A DNA stretch of 64,000 nt from Faecalibacterium prausnitzii (lineage in GTDB: Bacteria; Bacillota; Clostridia; Oscillospirales; Ruminococcaceae), in assembly GCF_019967995.1 (NCBI RefSeq), contig NZ_CP065377.1:1302001-1366000 (forward strand), read 5' to 3'. The notes beneath the pieces were generated by a model. It had not been told where the DNA came from and searched no databases. It saw nothing but the letters and a program-made list of their open reading frames with translations. Of this stretch, positions 39,246-47,892 are shown in pieces; positions within the stretch are counted from its first letter, which is position 1; every line of letters starts with the position of its first letter. Made by a program: the position numbers and the translations under genes.

Positions 39246-40736
39246 TTATTTCTTGTGGTACTTGCGGCCCTCTTCCTCGTAGGCGGGTTCGCAGGTCAGG
39301 TAGATGCCCAGCTTCTTCACGGTGTCGTCGTCCACGCTGGACAGGATGACCGTGGAGTGCATGTCGCAGCCCTTCAGCTTGGAGAGCTGGTGCAGGGCCA
39401 TTGCAGCGGTGGGGTTGGTGGCAGCGGAGCTTGACAGCGCGATGAGGATCTCATCGGTGTGCAGGCGGGGGTTCTTGCTGCCCAGATAATTGGTCTTGAG
39501 GGTCTGGATCGGCTCGATGGCAGCCGCAGAGACAAGATCCATTTCCTGGTCGATGCCGGCCAGCTTCTTCAGCGCGTTGAGCAGCGCCGAAGAAGCTGCA
39601 CCCAGCAGCGGGCCGGTCTTGCCGGTGATGACGGTGCCGTCCGGCAGCTCGATGGCGGCGGCTGGTGCCCCGCCGGTCTTCTCCGAGACGGCGTGAGCGG
39701 CCTGCTCCACGGGGCGGCTGCCCAGCGTAAGGCCTGCCTGGTTCATCAGAAGTTCCAGCTTGTAGACCTCGCTCTGGACCTGTGCACCGTTTTTGAGCGC
39801 ACACAGAGACTTGAAGTACCGGCGGACGATCTCGTTGCAGGAGGCCTCGCAGCAGGCGGCATCGTCCACGATGCAGTTGCCCGCCATGTTCACGCCCATG
39901 TCGGTGGGGGAGTGGTAGGGGCTCTGGCCTGCGATCAGCTCGAACATCGCGTTGACCACCGGGAAGATCTCAATGTCGCGGTTGTAGTTGACGGCAGTCT
40001 TGCCGTAGGCTTCCAGATGGAACGGGTCGATCATGTTCACATCGTTCAGGTCGGCGGTAGCGGCCTCGTAGGCCAGGTTCACCGGGTGCTTGAGCGGGAT
40101 GTTCCAGATGGGGAAGGTCTCAAACTTGGCATAACCGGCCTTGACGCCCCGCTTGTGCTCGTGGTACAGCTGGGACAGGCAGGTGGCCATCTTGCCGCTG
40201 CCGGGGCCGGGGGCCGTGATGACCACCAGCGGGCGCTCGGTCTCGATGTACTCGTTGCGGCCATAGCCCTCGTCGCTCACGATGCGGGCCACGTCGTTGG
40301 GGTAGCCGGGGATCTTATAATGACGGAAGGTCCGGATGCCCAGATCGTTCAGCCGCTTTTCAAAGGCTTCCACTTCGGGTGCGGCCGTGTACATGGTCAC
40401 GCAGACGCTGCCCACGAACAGCCCCCGCTCCTGGAAGGCGTCGATGAGGCGCAGCACGTCCAGGTCGTAGGTGATGCCGTAGTCGCCGCGCACCTTGCTG
40501 CTCACGATATCTTCGGCGCTGATGACGATGACGATCTCGGCCTGGTCCTTCAGCTGCAGCAGCATCTGCAGCTTGGAGTCCGGCTGGAAACCGGGCAGCA
40601 CACGGGAGGCGTGGTAGTCATCGAACAGCTTGCCGCCGAATTCCAGATACAGCTTGTTGTCGAACTGTGCGATCCGCTCGCGGATGTGCTCGGACTGCAT
40701 CTGCAGGTATTTGTCGTTGTCAAATCCTTTTTTCAT
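39246..40736 (-). CDS. DUF1846 family protein
   Basis: 496 residues, the family's usual length. Recognisable segments are MKKGFDNDKYLQMQSEHIRERIAQFDNKLYLEFGGKLFDDYHASRVLPGF at the N-terminus, ITAPGPGSGKMATCLSQLYHE, and SPTDMGVNMAGNCIVDD. GPGSGK (near residue 177) is a P-loop-like sequence. The family is widespread in anaerobic Firmicutes; its role is not established. It is an apparent single-gene transcript. ATG 40736 follows AGGAATAGGAGCAACGA. Confidence 0.88.
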   Translation of the reverse strand: MKKGFDNDKYLQMQSEHIRERIAQFDNKLYLEFGGKLFDDYHASRVLPGFQPDSKLQMLLQLKDQAEIVIVISAEDIVSSKVRGDYGITYDLDVLRLIDAFQERGLFVGSVCVTMYTAAPEVEAFEKRLNDLGIRTFRHYKIPGYPNDVARIVSDEGYGRNEYIETERPLVVITAPGPGSGKMATCLSQLYHEHKRGVKAGYAKFETFPIWNIPLKHPVNLAYEAATADLNDVNMIDPFHLEAYGKTAVNYNRDIEIFPVVNAMFELIAGQSPYHSPTDMGVNMAGNCIVDDAACCEASCNEIVRRYFKSLCALKNGAQVQSEVYKLELLMNQAGLTLGSRPVEQAAHAVSEKTGGAPAAAIELPDGTVITGKTGPLLGAASSALLNALKKLAGIDQEMDLVSAAAIEPIQTLKTNYLGSKNPRLHTDEILIALSSSAATNPTAAMALHQLSKLKGCDMHSTVILSSVDDDTVKKLGIYLTCEPAYEEEGRKYHKK

Positions 40737-40883
40737 TCGTTGCTCCTATTCCTCAAAGAAAACCCGCAGCGGCAGCCAACACCGTTCCGGCCGCCGGGGC
40801 GTTTTTAACACATGGAATCAGTATACCATATCAAGCCCGGCAGCGCAATGAAAAAATCCCTGTCAAACCGCGTTTCGCTGCAA

Positions 40884-40932
40884 AAATTCCCGCACTGCCT
40901 GCCCGGAGGGAAGGGCAGCAGTGTGGGAATGT
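40884..40932 (-). terminator. terminator after the DUF1275 gene
   Basis: Minus-strand ATTCCCACACTGCTGCCC pairs with GGGCAGGCAGTGCGGGAAT, followed by TTTTTG. It lies 28 bases past the DUF1275 stop. Confidence 0.88.
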
Positions 40933-40959
40933 GCTGCATGATCGCGTTGCCGGGCCGGT

Positions 40960-41682
40960 TCAGTGCTTAGCCTCGCGCTTTTCAATGTCCTCTTCCAGCT
41001 CCTCGATGTCTTCCTTGAGGAACATCAGGCAGAAGCTCACGGCCAGCAGCAGGCAGGAGAACCAGATCGCCTTTGCGCCGCAGAACCCCAGCGCCACGCT
41101 GCCCAGGCCTGCGCCCAGCGCGAACAGGAGGATGATGGCGAAATAGTGGAAGGCTTTGCTCCGGGCGGCGCGGTTGCCCGCCACGAGCCAGCTGCACAGC
41201 GAATCCATGCCGCTGCGCAGGTTGCCGATGCACATGGTGCTGGCAAAGGCGTAGCCGTTCACCTTGCGGAAGGCCTGCACCTGCATCGCGCAGGCAAACG
41301 AGACCAGCGCGTTGGCCACCAGATTCCACTCCTGCGGGAAGAAGCCGACCACGAACAGCATCACGATCTCACACAGCACCACCAGCTGCCGCCAGTGGAG
41401 CCGCTGCATCTGCTGGAATTTCTGGCGCAGCAGTTCCGCCGTGAACACGCCCAGCGCAAAGAAGCACAGCGGCACCAGATAGTGCAGCACCGCACTCCAG
41501 TCGCCCTCGACCAGCTTCACGCTGCACAGCACGATGTTGCCGGTCTGTGCATTGGCAAACACCTTGCCGCGATACAAATAGGTATAAACATCCTGCAGGC
41601 CGCCGGAGACCGACAGGAACATGGCGGTGCAGAATGCTTCGGACATCTGCCCATTGCGGGACAGTTTTCGACTGATGGACAC
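40960..41682 (-). CDS. YoaK/DUF1275 family membrane protein
   Basis: 240 residues with about six membrane segments. The opening MFLSVSGGLQDVYTYLYRGKVFANAQTGNIVL is the DUF1275 signature (GG-x-D-x-Y-x-F-...-F-x-x-x-QTGN). The start is taken as GTG at 41682 (V-S-I-S-R-K), with AGAGGGGG nine bases upstream; an ATG at the MSEAFC position is a less likely alternative. The family is thought to be a transporter, function not shown. The tail DIEELEEDIEKREAKH is charged. Confidence 0.87.
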   Translation of the reverse strand: MSISRKLSRNGQMSEAFCTAMFLSVSGGLQDVYTYLYRGKVFANAQTGNIVLCSVKLVEGDWSAVLHYLVPLCFFALGVFTAELLRQKFQQMQRLHWRQLVVLCEIVMLFVVGFFPQEWNLVANALVSFACAMQVQAFRKVNGYAFASTMCIGNLRSGMDSLCSWLVAGNRAARSKAFHYFAIILLFALGAGLGSVALGFCGAKAIWFSCLLLAVSFCLMFLKEDIEELEEDIEKREAKH

Positions 41683-41802
41683 GGAATGGTTCCCCCTCTT
41701 CACAAGTTCCCGTCTATGATAGCGCATTTTGGAGGATTTGTCAAAATTTTGGCGGCATTTTTGGCGGATTCGACCATGTAAAACGAACATGGCCACCATG
41801 TT

Positions 41803-41831
41803 TTGCAAAGGGACGCCGGTTGTGCTACAAT
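41803..41831 (+). promoter_or_regulatory. promoter for the SpoU methyltransferase
   Basis: TTGCAA (41803-41808), 17-base spacer ending TTGTGC, TACAAT (41826-41831). Near-identical in design to the fprA promoter. Confidence 0.75.
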
Positions 41832-41865
41832 AAGACTGATTCTGGAACCAAAAGGAGAAATTCTC

Positions 41866-42690
41866 ATGCCGAACATCGTCGAGATCACCGATTTCCATGC
41901 GCCGGAGCTGGACCCCTACGCCCGCCTGACGCAGAACCAGCTGCGCTGCCGGCTGGAACCCGAAAAAGGCATCTTTATCGCCGAGAGCCCCAAGGTGATC
42001 TCCCGTGCGCTGGACGCCGGGTATGAGCCGGTCTCGCTGCTGATGGAGCGCAGACAGATCACCGGCCCGGCGGCGGAGATCCTGACCCGCTGCGGCGATG
42101 CCCCGGTCTACACGGCGGACCGGGAGCTGCTGGCCGGGCTCACCGGGTTTGAGCTGACGCGGGGCGTGCTCTGCGCCTTCCGCCGCCCGGCCCCCCGCAG
42201 CGCCGAGGAGCTGTGCAAAGCGGCCCGCCGCGTCGCGGTGCTGGAAGGCATCGTGGACTCCACCAACGTGGGCGCCATCTTCCGCAGTGCGGCAGCGCTG
42301 AACATGGACGCCGTCCTTATCAACCCCTCCTGCTGCGACCCGCTGTGCCGCCGCGCGGTGCGGGTGAGCATGGGCACGGTGTTTCAGGTGCCCTGGGCCC
42401 AGCTGGGCGAGACGACCGCCGACTGGCCCGGACAGGGGCTGGCCCGCCTCCGAGCCATGGGCTTCAAAACGGCAGCCATGGCTCTGAGCGACCGCTCGGT
42501 CCCCATCGACGACGAAGCGCTGGCCGCAGAGCCGAAACTTGCCATCGTGCTGGGCACCGAGGGCGACGGTCTGGCCCATGCCACCATCGCCGCCTGCGAT
42601 TACACGGTCAAGATCCCCATGTCCCACGGCGTCGATTCGCTCAATGTCGCCGCCGCCAGCGCCGTCGCATTCTGGCAGCTGGGTCGATAA
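41866..42690 (+). CDS. SpoU/TrmH-family RNA 2'-O-methyltransferase
   Basis: 274 residues. A SPOUT-fold methyltransferase with an N-terminal substrate-binding part (residues 1-105) and a C-terminal knotted domain. Motif 1 is EGIVDSTNVGAIFRSAAAL (about 127-145), motif 2 LGTEGDGL and motif 3 IPMSHGVDSLNVAAAS. It transfers methyl to ribose of tRNA or rRNA; the precise target is not predictable. ATG 41866 has AAAAGGAGAAATT upstream. Confidence 0.93.
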   Translation: MPNIVEITDFHAPELDPYARLTQNQLRCRLEPEKGIFIAESPKVISRALDAGYEPVSLLMERRQITGPAAEILTRCGDAPVYTADRELLAGLTGFELTRGVLCAFRRPAPRSAEELCKAARRVAVLEGIVDSTNVGAIFRSAAALNMDAVLINPSCCDPLCRRAVRVSMGTVFQVPWAQLGETTADWPGQGLARLRAMGFKTAAMALSDRSVPIDDEALAAEPKLAIVLGTEGDGLAHATIAACDYTVKIPMSHGVDSLNVAAASAVAFWQLGR

Positions 42691-42691
42691 C

Positions 42692-42727
42692 AAAAAAGAA
42701 ACGGCCGAAAGGCCGTTCCTTTTTTGC
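42692..42727. terminator. bidirectional terminator
   Basis: AAAAAAGAAACGGCC-GAAA-GGCCGTTCCTTTTTT between two convergent genes. Confidence 0.88.
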
Positions 42728-42729
42728 GC

Positions 42730-45700
42730 TTAGCCGGCATCCGAATGCGCGGCGCTGGCAGCGCGGATGACATCCAGCGCTTCGGATGCGATGGGGGAGG
42801 GCACGGCTGCCGGGCGGCTGAGGTAGTAGCCCTGCAGCAGGTCCACGCCCAGGTCGATGACCTTGCGCAGCTGGATCTCATCCTCGATGCCCTCGGCGAG
42901 GATCTGCATACTGCGGGCGTGGGCGTAGGCCACGATGTTCGAGACGATCTGCTGCTTGTCGAGATCCTTCTCGATGCCGCGGATGATGGAGAGGTCGATC
43001 TTGATGTACTGGGGCGACAGTTCCAGCAGATTGAGCTCGTTGCTGTAGCCGGTGCCGTAGTCATCCAGCGCGAAGGTACCGGAGAAGCCCGGCATGTTCC
43101 GCTTCCGCTCCAGACATGCGCGGTCCAGGTCTTCCTGTTCGGTAATCTCCACGACGAGCTGTTTGAGCAGGTCGGGGTAGCGGCGGTGATATTCCTGGCG
43201 GTCTTCATCGTTCAGGTCCACATTGGCGATGGAGTTGACGAAGAGCAGGGCGTCCTTCCGGATGAGGCCCCGGTTCTGCAGCTTCTCGAATGCCTCGCTG
43301 GAATGGAACATGGTGATCCGCTCGATGTCGTACAGGCGGTCCAGTTCGTGGGCCAGCGTCATCACCTGCGAAGGCGAGGTGAGGGTGGGCGTGTTCACCC
43401 GCATCAGCGCCTCGTAGGCCACCACCCGCCCGGTCTGTGCGCTGAAGATGGGCTGGAAGTAGTAGTGCACCTGCTCTTCCCGCAGCAATTGCAGGAACTC
43501 GCGCTGGGTCTGGGCGGCATACTCCTCGCGGTGGTAGACGCCGATGTCAAAATCGCCCACCTGCCCCTTGCGGGACTGCTTGACCTGATACATGGCGAAG
43601 TCGGCGTATTTTTTCAGGGTCTTCAGGTCTTTGCCGTCCTCCGGGTACCAGGCCACGCCGCCGGAGATGCTGATGTTCAGTGTTTTGCCGTTGGGCAGGG
43701 TGGAGCAGCTGGCCCGCAGGGCGGCGCTCAGCTTATCCAGCTCGGCGCGGATGGCGTCCTGTGTGTCGTACCCGTAGAACAGCAGCAGGAACTCGTCGCC
43801 GGACAGGCGGGAGCAGACGGTGTTCTTTGGGATGTTGGCGGCGAAGCACTGGCCGGTTTGGCGGATGTACTGGTCGCCCCAGTCGTGGCCGTAGGTGTCG
43901 TTGATCTGCTTGAGGTTGTCCAGATCCATCATCAGCAGAGCCGAGCAGTGCAGCTGGGCCGGGTGGGCAAAGAGGTCGGCGCAGACCCGGTCGAACGCCT
44001 GACGGTTGTACAGCCCGGTGAGGATATCGTAGTCGCGCTCCCGCTCGATGCGCTGCTGCTCCAGTATGGGGCTGGTCACATCTTCGAGCAGGCCCACCTC
44101 CGAGGCGGTCTCGCCGCAGATGCGGGTCACACGGAGGATCACATACCGCACCTCGTCCTCTTTCCGGACGAGGAAGACGGAGTTGCCTGCATCCGTGGTG
44201 CGGTAGAGGCTGGAATGCGCGATCCGGGAGAGGGCGTTGCGGAAGCTGCGGGGCGTGAGAGGCTCCGGGGTGGCCAGCCCCAGCATCTGGAAGAAGTTGT
44301 CGGTGGCAAAGACACTGTCGCTGCGCAGCTCGTAGCCGCCCAGCTCCACCGTGGCCATCTCCATGATCCGCAGAAAGCGGGTGGAAGAGGCCAGCACATC
44401 CTCCGAAAGGTGGGTGATGGCCGAGGCAAACTGGTCTACTTCCAGGATGCCGGTAGTGGGCAGCTGCGGCATGGCCACGGCGTTTTCCTGCGCTTTGGCC
44501 ACGGCAGCGGAGAGCTGATGGACGGGCTTGGACATCCGCTCACTGACCAGAAAGCTCGCCAGAAAGCCTGCGATGAGGGTGAGCAGCACGGTGAGGAAGA
44601 GCATCTGCTGCACCCGGTTGGAGAAGGCCGAGAGGTTGGCCGTGGGCACCATGCCCACCAGATACCAGCGATCCCCGGAGAAGGGGGCGTTCCGGTTGTA
44701 GAGATTCAGCGACATCACGGAGGCTGTGTAGGGCACATGGTCCTGCACCAGACGGAAGCAGCCGGTGCCGCGCCGGGATGCCGCAGCGGTGGTGCCGCTG
44801 GCAAACGCCGAACTGCCGCTGCACAGGACCGGTGCAAGATCCAGCGAGAGGGTGTCCAGGTTCAACATCATATTGGAGCAGGCCAGCAGATAGAGGCCGG
44901 AGCCGTCGCCCTGCAGTTCGGCGCAGGGCAGCTTCTCGGCAAGGTAGCTGGTCAGAAGCTCCACGCCGATGACGCCGTAGATGGTGCCGTCCGGCAGGAT
45001 GAGGGGCTGGCTGTAATAGATGGCCTGCCGGTCGTCATCTTTCAGAGCATAGGGGGCGATGGTCCAGTGGCCGTAATCCGCCGGGCTCAGCTGGGCACCA
45101 TCGTCATAGGCCGCCTGGAACGGCGCATAGAGAAAGCCTCTGGCTTTTGCCTGATAGGCAAGAGCGGGGGACCAGCTCTTGTCAGTGGCGATGCTCTGCT
45201 CCTGCACCAGCCGGGCCGGTGCCCGCTCGAACAGCAGGTCGGAATTGTTTTCGGAGGGCGAGGCGTCGGGGTCCAGATCCCGCAGATAGATGGAGGGCAG
45301 GTGATTGCCAGCGGAGCGACTGTTCAGGTCGTGGGTGTTCAGCACCAGAAAGATGCCGGTCACCGGCCTGCTGCGCAGAGCGGCGATGAGCTTTGGGGTG
45401 GCGGCTTCCAGCAGGGGGTAGGCGGTGATGCTGCTGCTGTCCAGCGTGGCAAGGTCGATGCTGCCGCTGGCCAGCAGCTCCTGCGTCAGGGTGTTGATCT
45501 CACTTTCCAGAGTGGAAAGCTCCTGCGCATCGTTCAGGGTGGTCCGGATGTATCGGCTGCGGTTCTCCACCTGCATGGCGAGGATGTCCTCCGCGTTCTG
45601 GTCCAGCTGGGGGCCGACCCGCATCGCATAGATGGACGCGACGAGCAGCGCGACCTCCACCAGCAGCACACCGACCATCGCTTTGAAGATGGTGCCGAAA

Positions 45701-45753
45701 ATGGAGCGCTCTGCGCGGGCCCCGGACAGTTTGTGTCGGGTGAAGTGTTTCAT
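42730..45753 (-). CDS. membrane receptor with GGDEF and EAL domains
   Basis: 1007 residues. A first membrane segment (about 22-44), a large extracytoplasmic sensor domain (about 46-380, Cache-like, with YYSQPLILPDGTIYGVIGVELLTSYL typical of dCache), a second membrane segment (about 387-410) and a HAMP-like stretch. GGDEF follows (about 580-740; active-site motif SGDEF) and EAL (about 755-995). The EAL domain keeps YEALMRVN, LFVNSIAN, VVEITE, LDDYGTGYS, IKIDLSII, AEGIED and LQGYYLSRP, so phosphodiesterase activity is plausible. GGDEF is SGDEF, which can be active. ATG 45753 follows AAAGGAGCACC. Last gene of an operon with the solute-binding protein and HPt genes. Confidence 0.93.
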   Translation of the reverse strand: MKHFTRHKLSGARAERSIFGTIFKAMVGVLLVEVALLVASIYAMRVGPQLDQNAEDILAMQVENRSRYIRTTLNDAQELSTLESEINTLTQELLASGSIDLATLDSSSITAYPLLEAATPKLIAALRSRPVTGIFLVLNTHDLNSRSAGNHLPSIYLRDLDPDASPSENNSDLLFERAPARLVQEQSIATDKSWSPALAYQAKARGFLYAPFQAAYDDGAQLSPADYGHWTIAPYALKDDDRQAIYYSQPLILPDGTIYGVIGVELLTSYLAEKLPCAELQGDGSGLYLLACSNMMLNLDTLSLDLAPVLCSGSSAFASGTTAAASRRGTGCFRLVQDHVPYTASVMSLNLYNRNAPFSGDRWYLVGMVPTANLSAFSNRVQQMLFLTVLLTLIAGFLASFLVSERMSKPVHQLSAAVAKAQENAVAMPQLPTTGILEVDQFASAITHLSEDVLASSTRFLRIMEMATVELGGYELRSDSVFATDNFFQMLGLATPEPLTPRSFRNALSRIAHSSLYRTTDAGNSVFLVRKEDEVRYVILRVTRICGETASEVGLLEDVTSPILEQQRIERERDYDILTGLYNRQAFDRVCADLFAHPAQLHCSALLMMDLDNLKQINDTYGHDWGDQYIRQTGQCFAANIPKNTVCSRLSGDEFLLLFYGYDTQDAIRAELDKLSAALRASCSTLPNGKTLNISISGGVAWYPEDGKDLKTLKKYADFAMYQVKQSRKGQVGDFDIGVYHREEYAAQTQREFLQLLREEQVHYYFQPIFSAQTGRVVAYEALMRVNTPTLTSPSQVMTLAHELDRLYDIERITMFHSSEAFEKLQNRGLIRKDALLFVNSIANVDLNDEDRQEYHRRYPDLLKQLVVEITEQEDLDRACLERKRNMPGFSGTFALDDYGTGYSNELNLLELSPQYIKIDLSIIRGIEKDLDKQQIVSNIVAYAHARSMQILAEGIEDEIQLRKVIDLGVDLLQGYYLSRPAAVPSPIASEALDVIRAASAAHSDAG

Positions 45754-45794
45754 GGGCCGGTGCTCCTTTCAAAAAGGGTTGGGGCGGCAGGTGG

Positions 45795-47222
45795 TCAGCC
45801 GGCGTAGGCTTCCAGCGCGGCCTTCGTGGATTCGTACCACTGGTCAAAGTATTCGTCGGTCAAAAACTCGGCTTCGGCTTCTTCGGCCGTCTGCCCGGCG
45901 GCGAGCCGCTCTTTCACGATGGCCCGGTCGGCCTCCGCCGCATCGGTCATGGCATTTTGCAGGGTGGTGCGGGCCGTGGAACCCTCCAGGAAGGCGTGGG
46001 TCGTGTACAGGGCGTCATGCTCCACGGCATCCAGCGAGAGGTCCAGCACCTGGGTGACGATGTCGGTCAGCTCCAAACCACTGGCCTGAATGGCGTTCAG
46101 GTTTGCGGCGGCGCGGGTCACGGGCAGATAGCCGGAGTTCACGGAGAACGCGATGTTGTTTTCCGGCTGGGTAAACCACTTCAGAAATTCAACGCAGGCC
46201 CGGATCTGGGCGTCGGTGCCTTTGGTCACGATCATACCGGCACCCTGCTGGGCGGCGACCGGGCTGCAGCCCGCAAAGGATGGGCAGGGCAGGATGGCCG
46301 GTTCGATGGCGTGGCTCTCGGCGTCGTTGGTCATCACCTGGGCGGGGAAGAAGGGGCTGCTGGCCGACGAGCCGACGTAGGCCAGCAGATTGCCGGTCTT
46401 CACGTCGTCGCTGCGGAACCTGCCGCTGGCACCGAACCAGCCCTTGATGTAGGGCACATAGAAGTTATCCCACAGTTTGCGGATGACGTCTTTGTCAAAA
46501 TGCAGGGTCATGACGCCGTTCTTGGTATCAAAGATGGTCAGGCCCATCTCCTGAGCACCGCACAGCAGGTAGTTGGCCAGCGCATCACGGCCGAAGAAGG
46601 CCTTGCCGTCGTTGGGGGTGCTGGTCATGGCATCCGTCCAGTCGTAGTATTGGCGGGCCACCTCCACGACGCCTTCCAAAGTGGCCAGGTCGTCGTAGGT
46701 CACACCGGTGGCCGCAGCAAAGGGGGCCCAGTCGGTGGCGTTCAGGTAGAGCAGCTCGGTGGATTTTGCCACCGGGAAGATCTTCAGTTCCCCGTTGTTC
46801 ATCAGGTCGCCCTCGGCCAGAAAACCGTCCACATAGGCGGCCTTCTCCTTTGCGGTCAGATAGGGGGCCAGGTCTACGACCTTGCCCATCAGGTCGAGGT
46901 CATAGGCCATGTCGGCATAGCCGGAGTAGAGGTTGGGCAGGGCCGCAGCGCCCACCTTGCCCTGCGCAGCGGCCAGAACGTTCGCTTCCAGGTCGGTCAC
47001 GTTGCCCTGATTGAAGCTCTCGACCACGATGTTCTTCTCTTTGCCGACGGTGGCGTTGAACTGGTCCACCAGAGCGTTGAAGCTGCTCAGAAGGTCGCCG
47101 CTGTAATAGTTCCACACCGTGATGGTGGTGGGTGCCTTGGCACTGCCGCCGCAGCCCACACAGCCCAGCAGCAGCGCAGCGCTCAGCACCAGACTGACGA
47201 GCGGACGAAAACGAGATCGCAT
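45795..47222 (-). CDS. extracellular solute-binding lipoprotein
   Basis: 475 residues. The signal peptide ends in a lipobox (LLLGCVGC). The mature protein is type I ABC solute-binding-like (TTITVWNYYSGDLLSSFNALVDQFNATVGKEKNIVVE), the class that binds sugars or similar solutes. It has no permease or ATPase genes beside it and sits between HPt and GGDEF-EAL genes, so it may feed a signal to the receptor (inference). ATG 47222 has GGGGAAGGAGACATC upstream. Confidence 0.88.
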   Translation of the reverse strand: MRSRFRPLVSLVLSAALLLGCVGCGGSAKAPTTITVWNYYSGDLLSSFNALVDQFNATVGKEKNIVVESFNQGNVTDLEANVLAAAQGKVGAAALPNLYSGYADMAYDLDLMGKVVDLAPYLTAKEKAAYVDGFLAEGDLMNNGELKIFPVAKSTELLYLNATDWAPFAAATGVTYDDLATLEGVVEVARQYYDWTDAMTSTPNDGKAFFGRDALANYLLCGAQEMGLTIFDTKNGVMTLHFDKDVIRKLWDNFYVPYIKGWFGASGRFRSDDVKTGNLLAYVGSSASSPFFPAQVMTNDAESHAIEPAILPCPSFAGCSPVAAQQGAGMIVTKGTDAQIRACVEFLKWFTQPENNIAFSVNSGYLPVTRAAANLNAIQASGLELTDIVTQVLDLSLDAVEHDALYTTHAFLEGSTARTTLQNAMTDAAEADRAIVKERLAAGQTAEEAEAEFLTDEYFDQWYESTKAALEAYAG

Positions 47223-47292
47223 GATGTCTCCTTCCCCAAAACGAGCCGGTCCGAAAAATGGAGCCCCGGCTCTCCGCGGCTCCATCCGGAAC

Positions 47293-47640
47293 TCAATCGA
47301 GGGCGTTGATGGCCTCGATGGTCTTGTGATATTCCTTCTCTACAAGGGCATACTGCTCGGCGGCACCGTCAAAGCTCCCCGCGCGGAGGATCTCCGTCAG
47401 GGCCACTGCAGAGGGCGTGAGGTTGCTGAAGCCGAGGTTGAGGCAGACCCCTTTCAGGGTGTGCGCCGCAAGAAACGCATCCTTGACGTCCTGCCGGGCC
47501 ATGGCATCGGTCAGCTGCTGAAAACTGGTGTCCTGCAAGAACATCCGGGCAAAGCGCCGGATCATATCGGGTTTATAAAAGCGCCGGAGCACGTCCTGAT
47601 AATTCGCGCCCATGGCCGTGTAGCATTCTTCGATCGTCAT
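47293..47640 (-). CDS. stand-alone HPt phosphotransfer protein
   Basis: 115 residues. The HPt motif AFLAAHTLKGVCLNLGF contains the likely phosphorylated His60. HPt proteins pass phosphate between receiver domains in a phosphorelay. No histidine kinase is adjacent. The receiver domain of the divergent GGDEF-REC-HD-GYP gene is a possible partner (inference). ATG 47640 has GGAAGGGGTCCCCCAC upstream. Confidence 0.88.
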   Translation of the reverse strand: MTIEECYTAMGANYQDVLRRFYKPDMIRRFARMFLQDTSFQQLTDAMARQDVKDAFLAAHTLKGVCLNLGFSNLTPSAVALTEILRAGSFDGAAEQYALVEKEYHKTIEAINALD

Positions 47641-47892
47641 GTGGGGGACCCCTTCCTGTCAAATGGCTTGTGATAGATAAAATTATTATAACACCTTTTG
47701 TTTCACAGGGCTACCATTTATGCCGAAAAAGTTCAGATTTTGGCAAAACGGCGGGGCAGCATTCTGTTTTGCAGAAAAGTTTTGGAAAATCCCTTCCCTT
47801 TGGGCTGAATACCGTCTATAATAGAAAAGAAAAGCGCCTTTTTTGTTCCAATATTCTGAGAGGCGCGCAGAAAGGCGTAGGAAACGGCGAAG

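Noticed and set aside
42724..45807. A 1027-codon plus-strand open frame opposite the GGDEF-EAL gene
   Set aside because: Same reason: a shadow of the GC-rich minus-strand gene, with no recognisable motif or ribosome binding site.
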